64,000 nt of DNA from Shewanella maritima (GCF_004295345.1 NZ_CP036200.1:2882001-2946000), one strand, 5' to 3'. Shown: positions 46,844 through 56,545, counted from the first letter of the stretch. Numbers and translations are program-made. The notes: generated by a model from the letters alone, not told the origin.

Positions 46844-47902
46844 ATGGAATTTATTCGCAAGCACGTTTTACCAATGTACGATTTGGCCGATGCCAGCGTA
46901 TCCCCGCTGGGTAATGGTCATATTAACCGTACTTACTTGGTGAAAAGTGACCAACGCACCATAGTGCTGCAGCATATCAATACTCAGGTTTTTCCTCAGC
47001 CTGAACTCCTGGTGAAGAATGCCTTGAGCATTGCTGCTCACCTCACCAAAAAACAAGCTAATAACGAGTATCAATTAGCGATCATTAAGCCTGTATTGAC
47101 GGTCGATGGCCAGGCTTACTTAGACTTTAATCAGCAAGGTTTTTGGCGAGCCATTACCTTCTTGCCTGGCAGTCACACCATTGAGGTGGTTAAAGACCAG
47201 CAAGATGCGCAAACCGCTGCCAAAGCCTTTGGTCATTTTGCGGCAGCGTTAAGTGACTTAGACCCGAGCTTAATTGATGAAGTGATTGTTAACTTTCTCA
47301 ACTTAGGCAATCGCATTGATCAGTTAAAACAAGCGATAGAAAATGATGCTGCTGGTCGGCTAGCACAATGTCAACCTTGGGCTGATTTTGTGCTGTCTCA
47401 GCAAGGTTTTGTTGAACATGTTGCCCAGCTAGAGGCGCAATTGCCGCTGCGTATTTGCCATAACGACACCAAAATCAACAATATGCTGTTCAACAAACAG
47501 GATATGAGTAGCCTGGCCGTGATTGATTTAGATACCTGTATGCCAGGGTATTTGATGTATGACTTTGGCGACATGGTACGTGCTTTTTGTTCGCCAGAAG
47601 CAGAAGATTCCACTAACTTGGCAAGCGTAATAGCAAGGCCTGAGGTTATCACTGCAGCGGCGAATAGTTACATTGAGCAGCTGGATGGAGTGATGACCGC
47701 TCTTGAAAAGCAAAGTTTATGGGTGGGTTTAAAGGCAATGGCACTGATGTTAGGTTGCCGCTTTTTAACTGATCACCTTAATGGCGATGTTTATTTTGCT
47801 GTGCACAGACCCCAGCATAATTTAGACCGCGCTGCCAATCAGTTAACCATTTATCAATCGTTGTTAGCGCAAGAGTCGCAACTACAAGCCCTGTTTAGTT
47901 AG
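46844..47902 (+). CDS. APH-fold phosphotransferase (sugar kinase-like)
   Basis: A 352-residue protein with the aminoglycoside phosphotransferase/protein-kinase-like fold. The catalytic loop is 'RICHNDTKINNMLF' (Asp after Asn) and the metal-binding motif is 'AVIDLDTCMPGYLMYDFGDMVRAF'. The N-terminal 'PLGNGHINRTYLVKS' is the nucleotide-binding strand-loop. Overall it resembles N-acetylhexosamine 1-kinases and related sugar kinases more than drug-resistance enzymes, but the substrate is not determined. The next gene, a HAD nucleotidase, starts 38 bases later. Confidence 0.87.
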   Translation: MEFIRKHVLPMYDLADASVSPLGNGHINRTYLVKSDQRTIVLQHINTQVFPQPELLVKNALSIAAHLTKKQANNEYQLAIIKPVLTVDGQAYLDFNQQGFWRAITFLPGSHTIEVVKDQQDAQTAAKAFGHFAAALSDLDPSLIDEVIVNFLNLGNRIDQLKQAIENDAAGRLAQCQPWADFVLSQQGFVEHVAQLEAQLPLRICHNDTKINNMLFNKQDMSSLAVIDLDTCMPGYLMYDFGDMVRAFCSPEAEDSTNLASVIARPEVITAAANSYIEQLDGVMTALEKQSLWVGLKAMALMLGCRFLTDHLNGDVYFAVHRPQHNLDRAANQLTIYQSLLAQESQLQALFS

Positions 47903-47940
47903 ATTTTTAGCAAACCACATGAGTTTGAGTAGTCGTTTAG

Positions 47941-48630
47941 ATGAACATTAAGCAATTTTCCTGGCTGTTATTTGACGCGGACGAAACCTTATTCCACTTT
48001 GATGCGTTTGCTGGATTGCGCGCACTGTTTGCTAATTATCAAATTGACTTCTCCCGCGACGACTTTATCCAGTATCAAACCGTCAACAAGCCGTTATGGG
48101 TGGCCTATCAAGATGGCCATATTGACGCGCAAACCTTACAGCAAAATCGCTTTTCACAATGGGCGGATAACATTGGTTGTAGCACTCAAGAGTTGAACCA
48201 AGGCTTTTTGCAGGCGATGGCGGATATTTGTCAGCCGATGTGCGGCGTGGTTGAGTTATTAGAGCAGGCAAAAGAATATGCGGAGCTGGCGATTATTACT
48301 AATGGCTTTACCGAGCTTCAAGCTGTTCGCCTACAAAAAACCGGTTTAGATAAATATTTCAGCCATGTGGTGATTTCAGAGCAGGTAGGGGCAGCTAAAC
48401 CCGATAAAAAGATATTCCGCCATGCACAAAGCTTGATGGGAGAAGTTGAGCCTGAACAAGTGCTCATGGTTGGTGACAACCTGCATTCAGATATCATTGG
48501 TGGCCAACAAGCTGGGATGCAAACCTGCTGGCTCAATCATCATGGTGCGTTAACAGAGCAAGGTATTGAACCTACGCTGCAAGTGCGTAATATCAGTCAG
48601 CTGCATCAATGGTTGTTTTCCAACAGATAA
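47941..48630 (+). CDS. yjjG: HAD-family pyrimidine 5'-nucleotidase (YjjG-like)
   Basis: A 229-residue haloacid dehalogenase-type phosphatase that acts on non-canonical and pyrimidine nucleotides in E. coli. HAD motif I is 'LLFDADETLFHFD' and motif II is 'AIITNGF'. Motif III and IV are in 'GAAKPDKKIFRHA' and 'VLMVGDNLHSDIIGGQQAGM'. The last base of its stop codon is the first base of the MITE-like repeat that follows. Assignment to YjjG rather than another HAD phosphatase is by overall resemblance. Confidence 0.88.
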   Translation: MNIKQFSWLLFDADETLFHFDAFAGLRALFANYQIDFSRDDFIQYQTVNKPLWVAYQDGHIDAQTLQQNRFSQWADNIGCSTQELNQGFLQAMADICQPMCGVVELLEQAKEYAELAIITNGFTELQAVRLQKTGLDKYFSHVVISEQVGAAKPDKKIFRHAQSLMGEVEPEQVLMVGDNLHSDIIGGQQAGMQTCWLNHHGALTEQGIEPTLQVRNISQLHQWLFSNR

Positions 48631-48791
48631 TACCAATTGACACAAGTATTTGATCATTCTTACTGGTTAAAATCGCTTATAACTTCGTTAGAAATTTTGT
48701 AGTTAGAACAACTAGCTAGCTGCAATTTCTGCCTTGTTCTAAGCGATTTTTCCTGCGTAATCTCTGATCACTTATTTATCCCAATTGGTAT
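48630..48791. repeat. MITE-like palindromic element after yjjG
   Basis: A 162-base non-coding element bounded by ATACCAATTG (48630-48639) and its exact inverse CAATTGGTAT (48782-48791). Inner parts also pair: AAAATCGCTTA after the left end is the inverse of TAAGCGATTTT before the right end, and TGATCA occurs near both ends. The whole can fold as one long imperfect hairpin. It codes for nothing, abuts the stop codon of yjjG, and shares a 25-base identical stretch with 29768-29792. This fits a miniature inverted-repeat element. Confidence 0.75.
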
Positions 48792-48831
48792 GATTCATTC
48801 GGCAAAAACAGACAACAAGCAAGTTGAAAAT

Positions 48832-48862
48832 AAAAACGCCTCGGTACTATCCGAGGCGTTGT
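48832..48862. terminator. Bidirectional terminator between yjjG and mrcA
   Basis: A 10-bp stem, AACGCCTCGG with CCGAGGCGTT (48835-48844 and 48851-48860), has T-rich flanks on both strands. Confidence 0.9.
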
Positions 48863-48909
48863 TGTTTTTAGCTCAAGCTAAAGTTAAAGCTTTAGCCTAG
48901 TTAGGGGCG

Positions 48910-51516
48910 CTACTGAAATAAATCTTCTTCAGAGTTGTCGATAAAGATATCTTCAGTTTCTGGCGCATCAGCAACAAACTCTGTCGGCTGAGTACCATCA
49001 ATAAAGTACTCAAACGAGGTAGTGTGATCGGTTTTGCGTGTGAGCTTACCGGTTGTAAGATCTATTCGAGCGCTAACAATTCCTTGAGGTGGCTCTTTAA
49101 TAATTTCTGGAGTGCCTTTTAACGCTTCATTGAAGAAGTGGTTCCAGCCGGGTCCTGCTGTTTTTGCACCTGCTTCGGCACCAGAAATTTGCCCTTCTGG
49201 TCCATCAGCAATCCAGGTTGTTCGCCCTAGTTGACGGGTATGGTCATCAAACCCAACCCAAAACGTTGAGGTTAAACTTGGATTATAACCACTAAACCAG
49301 GTGTCTCTTGATTCGTTTGTAGTACCTGTTTTACCGGCAATATCACGTCGTTTAATTAATCTCGCTGCGCGCCATGCAGTGCCGTTCCAGCCAGTACCTT
49401 TACTCCAGTCACCACCGCCCCAAATTACTGATTTTAGTGCTTCAGTAATTAAGAAAGCGGTTTGTTCTGAAATCACTTGTTTGGCCTTACGCAAATTATC
49501 TTGCTGGCAGTAGCCGTCGATAACCTTAGGCCCTTCAACTTGAGGCTCATCAACATTGGCAGCCATGCTGTCAGTATCGTTAATATCTAACTCTGCTACC
49601 TGCTCAAAGTCTTGTGGAATGGCTGTAAATGGGTCGTCAGAGTTGAGATCTTGTGAAGCTTCAACGTCGACCGGCATAGGTTTGCAGGCATACGTTGGTT
49701 CAGCTTGTTCAATCACATTGTCATAAGAGTCAGTAATCTTAGTAATGTAATAAGGCTCAACTAGGTAGCCGCCATTAGCAAACACGTTAAAAGCGCTCGC
49801 AACTTGCAGCGGGGTGACTGACGGTGAACCTAGTGCCAGTGATTCGTTGCGCGGTAAATCTTGTGCATCAAAACCAAAGCTAACTAGCGTATCGACAGCA
49901 TCATCAATACCAATGTGGCGCAGGGCACGTACCGACATAACGTTAATCGATTGTGCTAGGCCGACTCTTAATCTTGTTGGACCGCCATATACATCCGGTG
50001 AGTTTTTCGGGCGCCAAGCTGTGCCTTGTCGGGTGTCAGGCTTATTGATTGGTGCATTATTAATTAACGTTGCAAGCGTGTAGTCATGCTCCAACGCACT
50101 GGCATAAATGAATGGCTTAATATTTGAACCGAGTTGACGCTTAGCTTGCGTTACTCGGTTGAACTGGCTTTGACTAAAGCTAAAGCCACCGACTAATGTT
50201 TGAATTGCGCCATCGACTGGGTCAAGCGATACTGTTGCGCTTGATACTTGCGGTACTTGCGATAGTTGCCATTCGTCACCGTTATGACGAACCCAGACTT
50301 GTTCGCCGACGTTGAGGATATCACTCGCTGTTTTTGGTACTCGTCCTTGGCGCTTGTCAGTGATAAATTTACGCGCCCATTTTAAGCCGCTCCATTCAAC
50401 TGTCACTCGCTCGCCATGTTTTGTTAAAAATTCAGCAGACTGCTCAGACACTGCCATTACTGCTGCGGGAATAATACCTTGAATAACAGGCTTAGCTTTT
50501 AAAGCCTCTAGGATTTGCTCGTTGTTAATTGGGGTTTCTGTCCACAACACTTTACCAGGGCCGCGATAGCCGTGGCGTTGGTCATAGGCAAATACATTGT
50601 TACGCAACGCAGTCTGTGCTTTGCGCTGTAAGTCTGAATTTATCGTGGTATAAACGTTGTAGCCATGTGTATAAGCTTCCTCGCGACCATATTTTTGAAT
50701 CATATAATCACGCGCCATTTCCGAAATATAAGGAGCATAAAGGTCTATTTCGGCGCCGTGGTAACGCGCAGTTACTGGAGCAGCTGCCGCTTCTTCATAT
50801 TCGGCTTGGGTAATGTTGCGTTTTTCAAGCATGCGGCTTAACACCCAGTTACGACGATTGGTTGCGCGCTGAGGGTTCCGGATAGGGTTTGCAGCAGATG
50901 GTGCCTGAGGTAAACCGGCTATCATTGCCATCTCAGGTAATGTTAGCTCATCGAGTTCTTTACCATAATAGACTTGGGCAGCAGCTCCCACACCATAGGC
51001 ACGGTTACCAAGAAATGAACGATTTAAGTAAAGAGTTAAAATCTCTTTCTTTGTTAGTGCTTTTTCAATTTTTAGTGCCAGAAAAATTTCTTTAATTTTA
51101 CGAATATAGGTTTTTTCGTTAGATAAAAAGAATCCTCGTGCTACTTGCTGAGTAATGGTACTGGCACCTTGGCTTTTCTTACCGGTTGTAATTAGAATGG
51201 TTGCGGCACGAACAATACCAATTGGATCAATACCTTTATGCTCAAAAAAGCGTGCATCTTCAGTGTCTAAAACTGCATTGATTAACTGTTGCGGTACATC
51301 TTCATATTCAACCGGGATCCGTCTTTTTTCACCAAACTGCGAAATAAGCAATCCATCTTGACTGTATATTCGAAGTGGTGTTTGTAGCTTTACGGTTTTT
51401 AGAGTATTGACGTCAGGAAGGTCTGGTAATACGTAAAAATAAGCAGCTGCGATCGCTCCCACACCCAAAAGGGCGAGACTGAACGAAGCAATTAGAAAAC
51501 GTTTAAACCATTTCAC
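48910..51516 (-). CDS. mrcA: Penicillin-binding protein 1A
   Basis: Bifunctional peptidoglycan glycosyltransferase/transpeptidase (868 aa). After one N-terminal membrane helix comes the GT51 domain ('DTEDARFFEHKGIDPIGIVRA', 'KSQGASTITQQVARGFFLS'). The transpeptidase has the SxxK nucleophile in 'QLGSNIKPF', SxN in 'QSINVMS' and 'AGKTGTTNES'. The GTG at 51516 gives the family N-terminus 'KWFKRFLIASF'. The open frame extends to 51633, but the extra 39 residues do not match the family. It is divergent from pilM, as in most gammaproteobacteria. Confidence 0.97.
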   Translation of the reverse strand: MKWFKRFLIASFSLALLGVGAIAAAYFYVLPDLPDVNTLKTVKLQTPLRIYSQDGLLISQFGEKRRIPVEYEDVPQQLINAVLDTEDARFFEHKGIDPIGIVRAATILITTGKKSQGASTITQQVARGFFLSNEKTYIRKIKEIFLALKIEKALTKKEILTLYLNRSFLGNRAYGVGAAAQVYYGKELDELTLPEMAMIAGLPQAPSAANPIRNPQRATNRRNWVLSRMLEKRNITQAEYEEAAAAPVTARYHGAEIDLYAPYISEMARDYMIQKYGREEAYTHGYNVYTTINSDLQRKAQTALRNNVFAYDQRHGYRGPGKVLWTETPINNEQILEALKAKPVIQGIIPAAVMAVSEQSAEFLTKHGERVTVEWSGLKWARKFITDKRQGRVPKTASDILNVGEQVWVRHNGDEWQLSQVPQVSSATVSLDPVDGAIQTLVGGFSFSQSQFNRVTQAKRQLGSNIKPFIYASALEHDYTLATLINNAPINKPDTRQGTAWRPKNSPDVYGGPTRLRVGLAQSINVMSVRALRHIGIDDAVDTLVSFGFDAQDLPRNESLALGSPSVTPLQVASAFNVFANGGYLVEPYYITKITDSYDNVIEQAEPTYACKPMPVDVEASQDLNSDDPFTAIPQDFEQVAELDINDTDSMAANVDEPQVEGPKVIDGYCQQDNLRKAKQVISEQTAFLITEALKSVIWGGGDWSKGTGWNGTAWRAARLIKRRDIAGKTGTTNESRDTWFSGYNPSLTSTFWVGFDDHTRQLGRTTWIADGPEGQISGAEAGAKTAGPGWNHFFNEALKGTPEIIKEPPQGIVSARIDLTTGKLTRKTDHTTSFEYFIDGTQPTEFVADAPETEDIFIDNSEEDLFQ

Positions 51517-51600
51517 GGCAAAATCCCAAAAACTTAAAGAAAGGCAATAGTATATAAGCGAGATAGTTTTAGTTGAAGCAAAAACATGTATACTTGAAAT

Positions 51601-51638
51601 AGTATTTGTAAATTGTTGAAACATTTTATACAAATACT
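51601..51638. promoter_or_regulatory. Inverted repeat in the mrcA-pilM divergent promoter region
   Basis: AGTATTTGTA (51601-51610) is the exact inverse of TACAAATACT (51629-51638), with 18 bases between. It lies 62 bases before pilM and 85 after the mrcA start on the other strand. It could be an operator or a cruciform. No known regulator is assigned. Confidence 0.45.
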
Positions 51639-51699
51639 TATAACGAGTTGATTTTGTGCTAATCTCTTTTAAAAAAGAGAAAAAATGTGATGAAGGACT

Positions 51700-52779
51700 A
51701 TGCTTTCTAAATTATGGAAGCGTCAGGCTCCACAAATGGTGGGGATCGATATCGGATCCCATGAGATCAAAGCCATTTTGTTGAGTAAGACTGCGGATGG
51801 ATACAAGATTCAAAATTACTTGACCGCGCCAGTGAGAAAAGGCGCTGTTGTCGATCATGAAATTCGTGATGCCGAAGCCGTACAAGAGTCATTAGAACAA
51901 ATAAGGCGCGGCCTCCCTAAATCTGCCAAATTTGCCGCTGTAGCAGTTTCAGGTTCTGCAGTGATGACCAAAGTGATTTACATGGATGCCTCATTAAATG
52001 AGGAAGAAATGGAAGCGCAAATTGAAATTGAGGCAGATAACCTCATTCCTTATTCCCTCGATGAAGTTAGTATCGATTTTGAAACCTTAAACCAAAATGC
52101 ATCAGATCCAACCAAGGTAGATGTGTTGTTGAGTGCGTGTCGCACCGAGAACATTGATTCACGTATCGATGTGCTTGATATGGTTGAACTCGATACAAAA
52201 GTAGTGGATGTCGAGGCGTATGCGTTAGGACGCTCGGCTGAGCTTATTTACGCTCAATTACCAGATGGCGCGAAAGAGTCCTCAATAGCCATGGTAGACG
52301 TAGGTGCCAATATGACCACGTTTGCAGTTGTTGAAAATGGTGAGACTAGCTTTATTCGCGAGCAAGCGTTTGGTGGTGAGCTCTATACCCAATCTATTTT
52401 GTCGTTTTACGGCATGACTTACGATGAAGCCGAGTCGGCTAAGCTTGCCGGAGAGCTGCCGCGCAACTATATGTTTGAAGTGTTATCTCCATTTCAAACT
52501 CAGTTACTGCAGCAAATTAAGCGCACTATTCAGATTTATTGTACTTCAAGCGGTAAAGAGAAGGTCGATTACATCGTGCTTTCTGGCGGTACTGCTACCC
52601 TTGAAGGTATGGCGGGACTTATCACTTCCGAACTCGGCGTTCATACCATTGTCGCAGATCCTTTCCAGGGCTGCTTGCATGCTGAAGACAGTGTTAAGAA
52701 TGATGTGCAGCCACATATCGGTAAATATATGGTGGCCTGCGGACTTGCGTTAAGGAGTTATGCTCAATGGCGAACATAA
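51700..52779 (+). CDS. pilM: Type IV pilus assembly protein PilM
   Basis: Actin-like cytoplasmic ATPase-fold protein (359 aa) of the pilus alignment complex. It binds the N-terminus of PilN. The phosphate-binding 'VGIDIGSHEIKAI', 'AMVDVGANMTTFAV' and 'YIVLSGGTATLEGM' mark the actin-like domains. It overlaps pilN by 13 bases. Confidence 0.97.
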   Translation: MLSKLWKRQAPQMVGIDIGSHEIKAILLSKTADGYKIQNYLTAPVRKGAVVDHEIRDAEAVQESLEQIRRGLPKSAKFAAVAVSGSAVMTKVIYMDASLNEEEMEAQIEIEADNLIPYSLDEVSIDFETLNQNASDPTKVDVLLSACRTENIDSRIDVLDMVELDTKVVDVEAYALGRSAELIYAQLPDGAKESSIAMVDVGANMTTFAVVENGETSFIREQAFGGELYTQSILSFYGMTYDEAESAKLAGELPRNYMFEVLSPFQTQLLQQIKRTIQIYCTSSGKEKVDYIVLSGGTATLEGMAGLITSELGVHTIVADPFQGCLHAEDSVKNDVQPHIGKYMVACGLALRSYAQWRT

Positions 52780-53348
52780 ACTTACTGCCTTGGCGTGAAG
52801 AGGCCAGAGAGAAGCAAAAACGCGATTATATTGGTGTTTTAGCGCTAGTTTTTTTGCTTACATCATTAGCTATTTACCTGTTTTTAGGCTTTATTGAACT
52901 TGTAACTGATGATCAGCGCCAACGTAATGAATACCTAAACTCAGAGATTCGCTTGTTAGATAAGCAGATTGCTGAAATCCGCAAGATTACCGAACGTAAG
53001 AAGGACATTGAGCGTCGAACTGAGATTATCTTAGACCTTCAGCAATCGAGTAATTTGCCGACACATGTATTAGATGAGTTAGTGCGTATTGTGCCTACGG
53101 GCATTTATCTTTCGAGTATTGAGAAGAAAGGTAGCTTACTGTGGATAGAAGGTCGCAGTGAATCAAATAACAATGTCGCTAACATGATGCGTAAAGTGAA
53201 AACCTCTAATTATCTGCACGACCCGAGTATGCAGTCGATTGTAACTCAGAACGAAAATTTGAGACAGTTACAACGTTTTAGACTCAGAGTAACCATTAAA
53301 GAACTGGAATCTGGGCAAGGGAGTGATGCTAAAGGAGCGAGAAAATGA
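52767..53348 (+). CDS. pilN: Type IV pilus assembly protein PilN
   Basis: Bitopic inner-membrane protein (193 aa). The N-terminal 'MANINLLPWREEAREKQKR' is the PilM-binding peptide. A membrane helix lies at about residues 22-45, then a coiled coil and a periplasmic ferredoxin-like domain that pairs with PilO. It overlaps pilM by 13 bases and pilO by four (ATGA). Confidence 0.97.
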   Translation: MANINLLPWREEAREKQKRDYIGVLALVFLLTSLAIYLFLGFIELVTDDQRQRNEYLNSEIRLLDKQIAEIRKITERKKDIERRTEIILDLQQSSNLPTHVLDELVRIVPTGIYLSSIEKKGSLLWIEGRSESNNNVANMMRKVKTSNYLHDPSMQSIVTQNENLRQLQRFRLRVTIKELESGQGSDAKGARK

Positions 53349-53971
53349 ATCTCGATCTAGACCAGTTTAATGATATTGATTTTGAGAACATAGGTTCTTG
53401 GCCAAAGCTAGTTAAAATAGTTTTTGCTGCGTTTTTATCGATTTGTGTTATTGCTGCTAGTTACTATCTGTTTATTTCAGATGCAATTGACGTGATGGAA
53501 ACTGAGCAACGTAAAGAGCAAGAGTTACGCACAGATTTCGAAAATAAATATCGACTCGCAGCTAATCTAAAGTTATACCGTGAGCAGTTGGTCATCATGG
53601 AAGCGCAGTTCGCTGAGCTATTAAAGATGTTGCCATCTGAAAATGAGATGCCTGGCCTGTTAGACGACGTGACCTTTGTGGCGACAGATTCAGGTTTGCG
53701 GATCAATAGTCTTGATTGGGAAGAAGAGATCGTACGTGATTTCTATATCGAATTCCCTATCAAAATGATTGTTGAGGGTGATTATCACCAGCTTGGACAT
53801 ATGGTTAGTGGTATTGCGAAATTGCCACGTATTGTGAGCTTGCATGACTTTGTAATTAAGCGTGGTGAAAGCGGCAGTTTATCCATGGACATCTTGGCAA
53901 AGACCTACCGATTCAAAGAAGGTGCTGAGTTATCAACAGAAGCGAAAAAGGGGGTAAATAGTGAAATTTAA
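53345..53971 (+). CDS. pilO: Type IV pilus assembly protein PilO
   Basis: Bitopic inner-membrane partner of PilN (208 aa). A membrane helix lies at about residues 25-45, then a coiled coil and a periplasmic domain ('MLPSENEMPGLLDDVTFVATDSGLRINSL' and 'LPRIVSLHDFVI'). It ends in a GGGGG tract (53949-53953) that is in frame. It overlaps pilP by 11 bases. Confidence 0.96.
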   Translation: MNLDLDQFNDIDFENIGSWPKLVKIVFAAFLSICVIAASYYLFISDAIDVMETEQRKEQELRTDFENKYRLAANLKLYREQLVIMEAQFAELLKMLPSENEMPGLLDDVTFVATDSGLRINSLDWEEEIVRDFYIEFPIKMIVEGDYHQLGHMVSGIAKLPRIVSLHDFVIKRGESGSLSMDILAKTYRFKEGAELSTEAKKGVNSEI

Positions 53972-54479
53972 GCCTCTTTTAGTCGCCCCACTGGTATTTT
54001 TAACCGGCTGTATTGGTGATCATAGTGATCTGGAATTGTTTGTAACCACAACTAAAGCGCAGCATGTGGCACGTATTCCACCGCTTAAAGAAACGCCTAA
54101 GTTTGAGCATTTTGCATATCAAGCAGAGTTAATGCGCAGCCCGTTTGTTCCACCTTCAAGGGAATTAACTGAAGAAGTCATTGATACATCAAAGGATTGC
54201 TTACAACCTGATTTGAAGCGTCGTAAGAGTCGCCTTGAAACCTACGCATTGGATAACTTAAGAATGCGAGGCACTTTGAGCGAAGATGATGAAATCTGGG
54301 CGCTGGTTGAAACCGCTGACTCAAGTGTTTATCGAGTTGGCCAGGGAGAGTATTTAGGTCTTTACCATGGTCGTATCGCAAAAGTGACACCTAAATACAT
54401 TGAGATTCTAGAATTAATTCCTGATGGTTCAGGTTGCTGGGCAGAGCGTCCAAGTAGCTTAGAGCTTTCTGGACAATAA
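53961..54479 (+). CDS. pilP: Type IV pilus lipoprotein PilP
   Basis: A 172-residue lipoprotein that joins PilN/PilO to the secretin PilQ. The signal peptide ends in LTGC (Cys17). The HR domain includes 'LRMRGTLSEDDEIWALVETADSSVYRVGQGEYLG', a typical PilP core. It starts with GTG and overlaps pilO by 11 bases. Confidence 0.96.
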   Translation: MKFKPLLVAPLVFLTGCIGDHSDLELFVTTTKAQHVARIPPLKETPKFEHFAYQAELMRSPFVPPSRELTEEVIDTSKDCLQPDLKRRKSRLETYALDNLRMRGTLSEDDEIWALVETADSSVYRVGQGEYLGLYHGRIAKVTPKYIEILELIPDGSGCWAERPSSLELSGQ

Positions 54480-54500
54480 CGTGCGAAGGATGAGGGAATA

Positions 54501-56545
54501 ATGAAATCTTCTGCCACGACAAAAACACGCAAGAGCGCAACTATCCTTAAAACACTGTTTAGTGTCTTTTTAGCTGTTGGCGTGTTACCAAATGCACTTG
54601 CTGCGAATCGTTTACTTGACGTTAAATATCACACTGTTGTTGATCATCAATTTGAAGTTGAATTGGTGTTCGAGTCGGATATTGGCGATCCTCAATTAGA
54701 CCTATCTGCAAAGCCAACTGAAATCAGCCTAAGTTTTGACGATACAATCTCAAACTTAGCAAAGGACGACCTGCCGATTGATTTAATCGGTGTGGAGTCT
54801 ATTACCACTAAACAGGTCGCTGATGATCTGAAGGTGACAGTTGCACTAAATAGTATCAAGCCATATCAAGGTAAGGTTGTAGGCAATACTTATCGTTTGA
54901 CGATTAATGACGATGTGATTGATCAGTCTGCAGGTCCTAACCCGTTCGTTAATGCTATTGATAGCATCGATTTTCGTCGCAACCAAACCGGTGGTGGTGA
55001 ACTACTCATTAATCTGAACAATCCAACCGTTGCAGCTAATGTTGAGCAGGTTGGTGCGAAACTTCAGGTTAAGCTATACAACACAGGCATTAGTGACGAC
55101 CTACTTTATGTTATGGACGTTCAGGATTTCGCTACGCCTGTCACTAGTTTTGAAACCTTTAAAGAAGATCTAACTTCGCGCATCTTAATTGATGTTGAAG
55201 GTAATTATGAGTTTAACTCAAAGCAAGATGGTAACGTTTTCCAAGTAAGCATTAACAAGGTTGAGCGCGTCTCGGTTACTAAAGAAGATAAGAAGTACAA
55301 CGGTAAATCGCTATCGCTAAACTTCCAAAATATTTCTGTTCGTACCGTGCTGCAGATTATTGCTGATTACAACAATTTCAACCTGGTAACCAGCGATACT
55401 GTTGAGGGTAACATTACCCTGCGTTTAGACGATGTGCCTTGGGATCAAGCGCTGGATTTAATTCTGCAAACTAAAGGGTTAGATAAGCGTATTGAAGGTA
55501 ACATCTTGATGGTTGCGCCAGCTGAAGAGCTTGCGCTGCGCGAGAGCAACGACCTTAAGAATCAACAAGAAGTAAAAGAGCTAGCACCACTGTATTCTGA
55601 GTATATTCAGATTAACTATGCCAAAGCGGCTGACATTGCAGAGCTACTTAAGAGTGAAGGCTCAAGCTTACTCTCTAGCCGTGGTAGTGTGGCTGTGGAT
55701 GAGCGTACCAATACATTATTGGTGAAGGACACGGCTGAGATTCTAGAGAATGTTCATCGACTTACAGACGTATTGGATATTCCAATTCGTCAGGTATTGA
55801 TCGAGTCACGCATGGTGACTGTAAAAGACAATATCTCTGAAGATTTAGGTATTCGCTGGGGATTACCGATCAGCAAGGTACTAAAGGTACGTCTGGTTCG
55901 CTAGAAGGTGCTGAGTCAATTGCTGCAGGCCTAGTTCCAGCCTTGAATGACCGCTTAAACGTTAATCTGCCATCGGCTGCAACTAACTCTGCTAGTATCG
56001 CATTCCATGTTGCTAAGTTATCTGACGGTACGGTTTTAGACATGGAGCTAAGTGCGTTAGAGCAGGAAAACAAGGGTGAAATTATTGCAAGCCCACGTAT
56101 TACTACTTCTAACCAAAAGTCAGCTTACATTGAGCAAGGTGTCGAAATTCCATATGTTGAGTCTGCTTCGAGCGGTGCAACGTCAGTAACCTTTAAAAAA
56201 GCGGTGCTTTCACTTAAGGTGACACCACAGATTACACCAGATAACCGTGTAATCCTTGATTTAGAGATTACTCAAGACTCGCAAGGTGAAACGGTGCAAA
56301 CGGCAACAGGTGAAGCTGTTGCCATTGATACTCAACGTATTGGTACCCAAGTGCTGGTTGATAATGGTGAAACTATTGTTCTTGGTGGTATTTACCAGCA
56401 GAACCTGATTAGCAGTGTTAGCAAGGTTCCTGTACTGGGCGACATTCCACTAGTCGGATTCTTGTTTAGAAATACCTCAGATAAAAATGAGCGTCAGGAA
56501 TTGTTAATTTTCGTCACGCCTAAGATTGTATCTGAAGAGCTGTAA
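54501..56545 (+). pseudogene. pilQ: Type IV pilus secretin PilQ, interrupted by a one-base frameshift
   Basis: Outer-membrane secretin through which the pilus leaves the cell. The 5' part (54501-55904, 467 residues) has the signal peptide, AMIN domains and the N0/N1 region, and stops at a TAG just after 'LGIRWG'. The 3' part continues in the next frame to 56545 and carries the secretin gate ('GEIIASPRITTSNQKSAYIEQG', 'VPVLGDIPLVGFLFRNTS'). Adding one G to the GGGG tract at 55858-55861 joins the parts into 681 residues. Read as given, the product lacks the secretin domain and cannot form a channel. The tract is the only lesion I see, and all other pil genes here are intact. Confidence 0.9.

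Noticed and set aside
46844..47902. Antibiotic-resistance aminoglycoside phosphotransferase
   Set aside because: Only the general APH fold is shared; the sequence fits sugar-kinase-like members better, and it sits among core genes.
51517..51633. 39-residue N-terminal extension of PBP1A
   Set aside because: The family N-terminus starts at the GTG at 51516; the extension crosses the promoter region and the inverted repeat.
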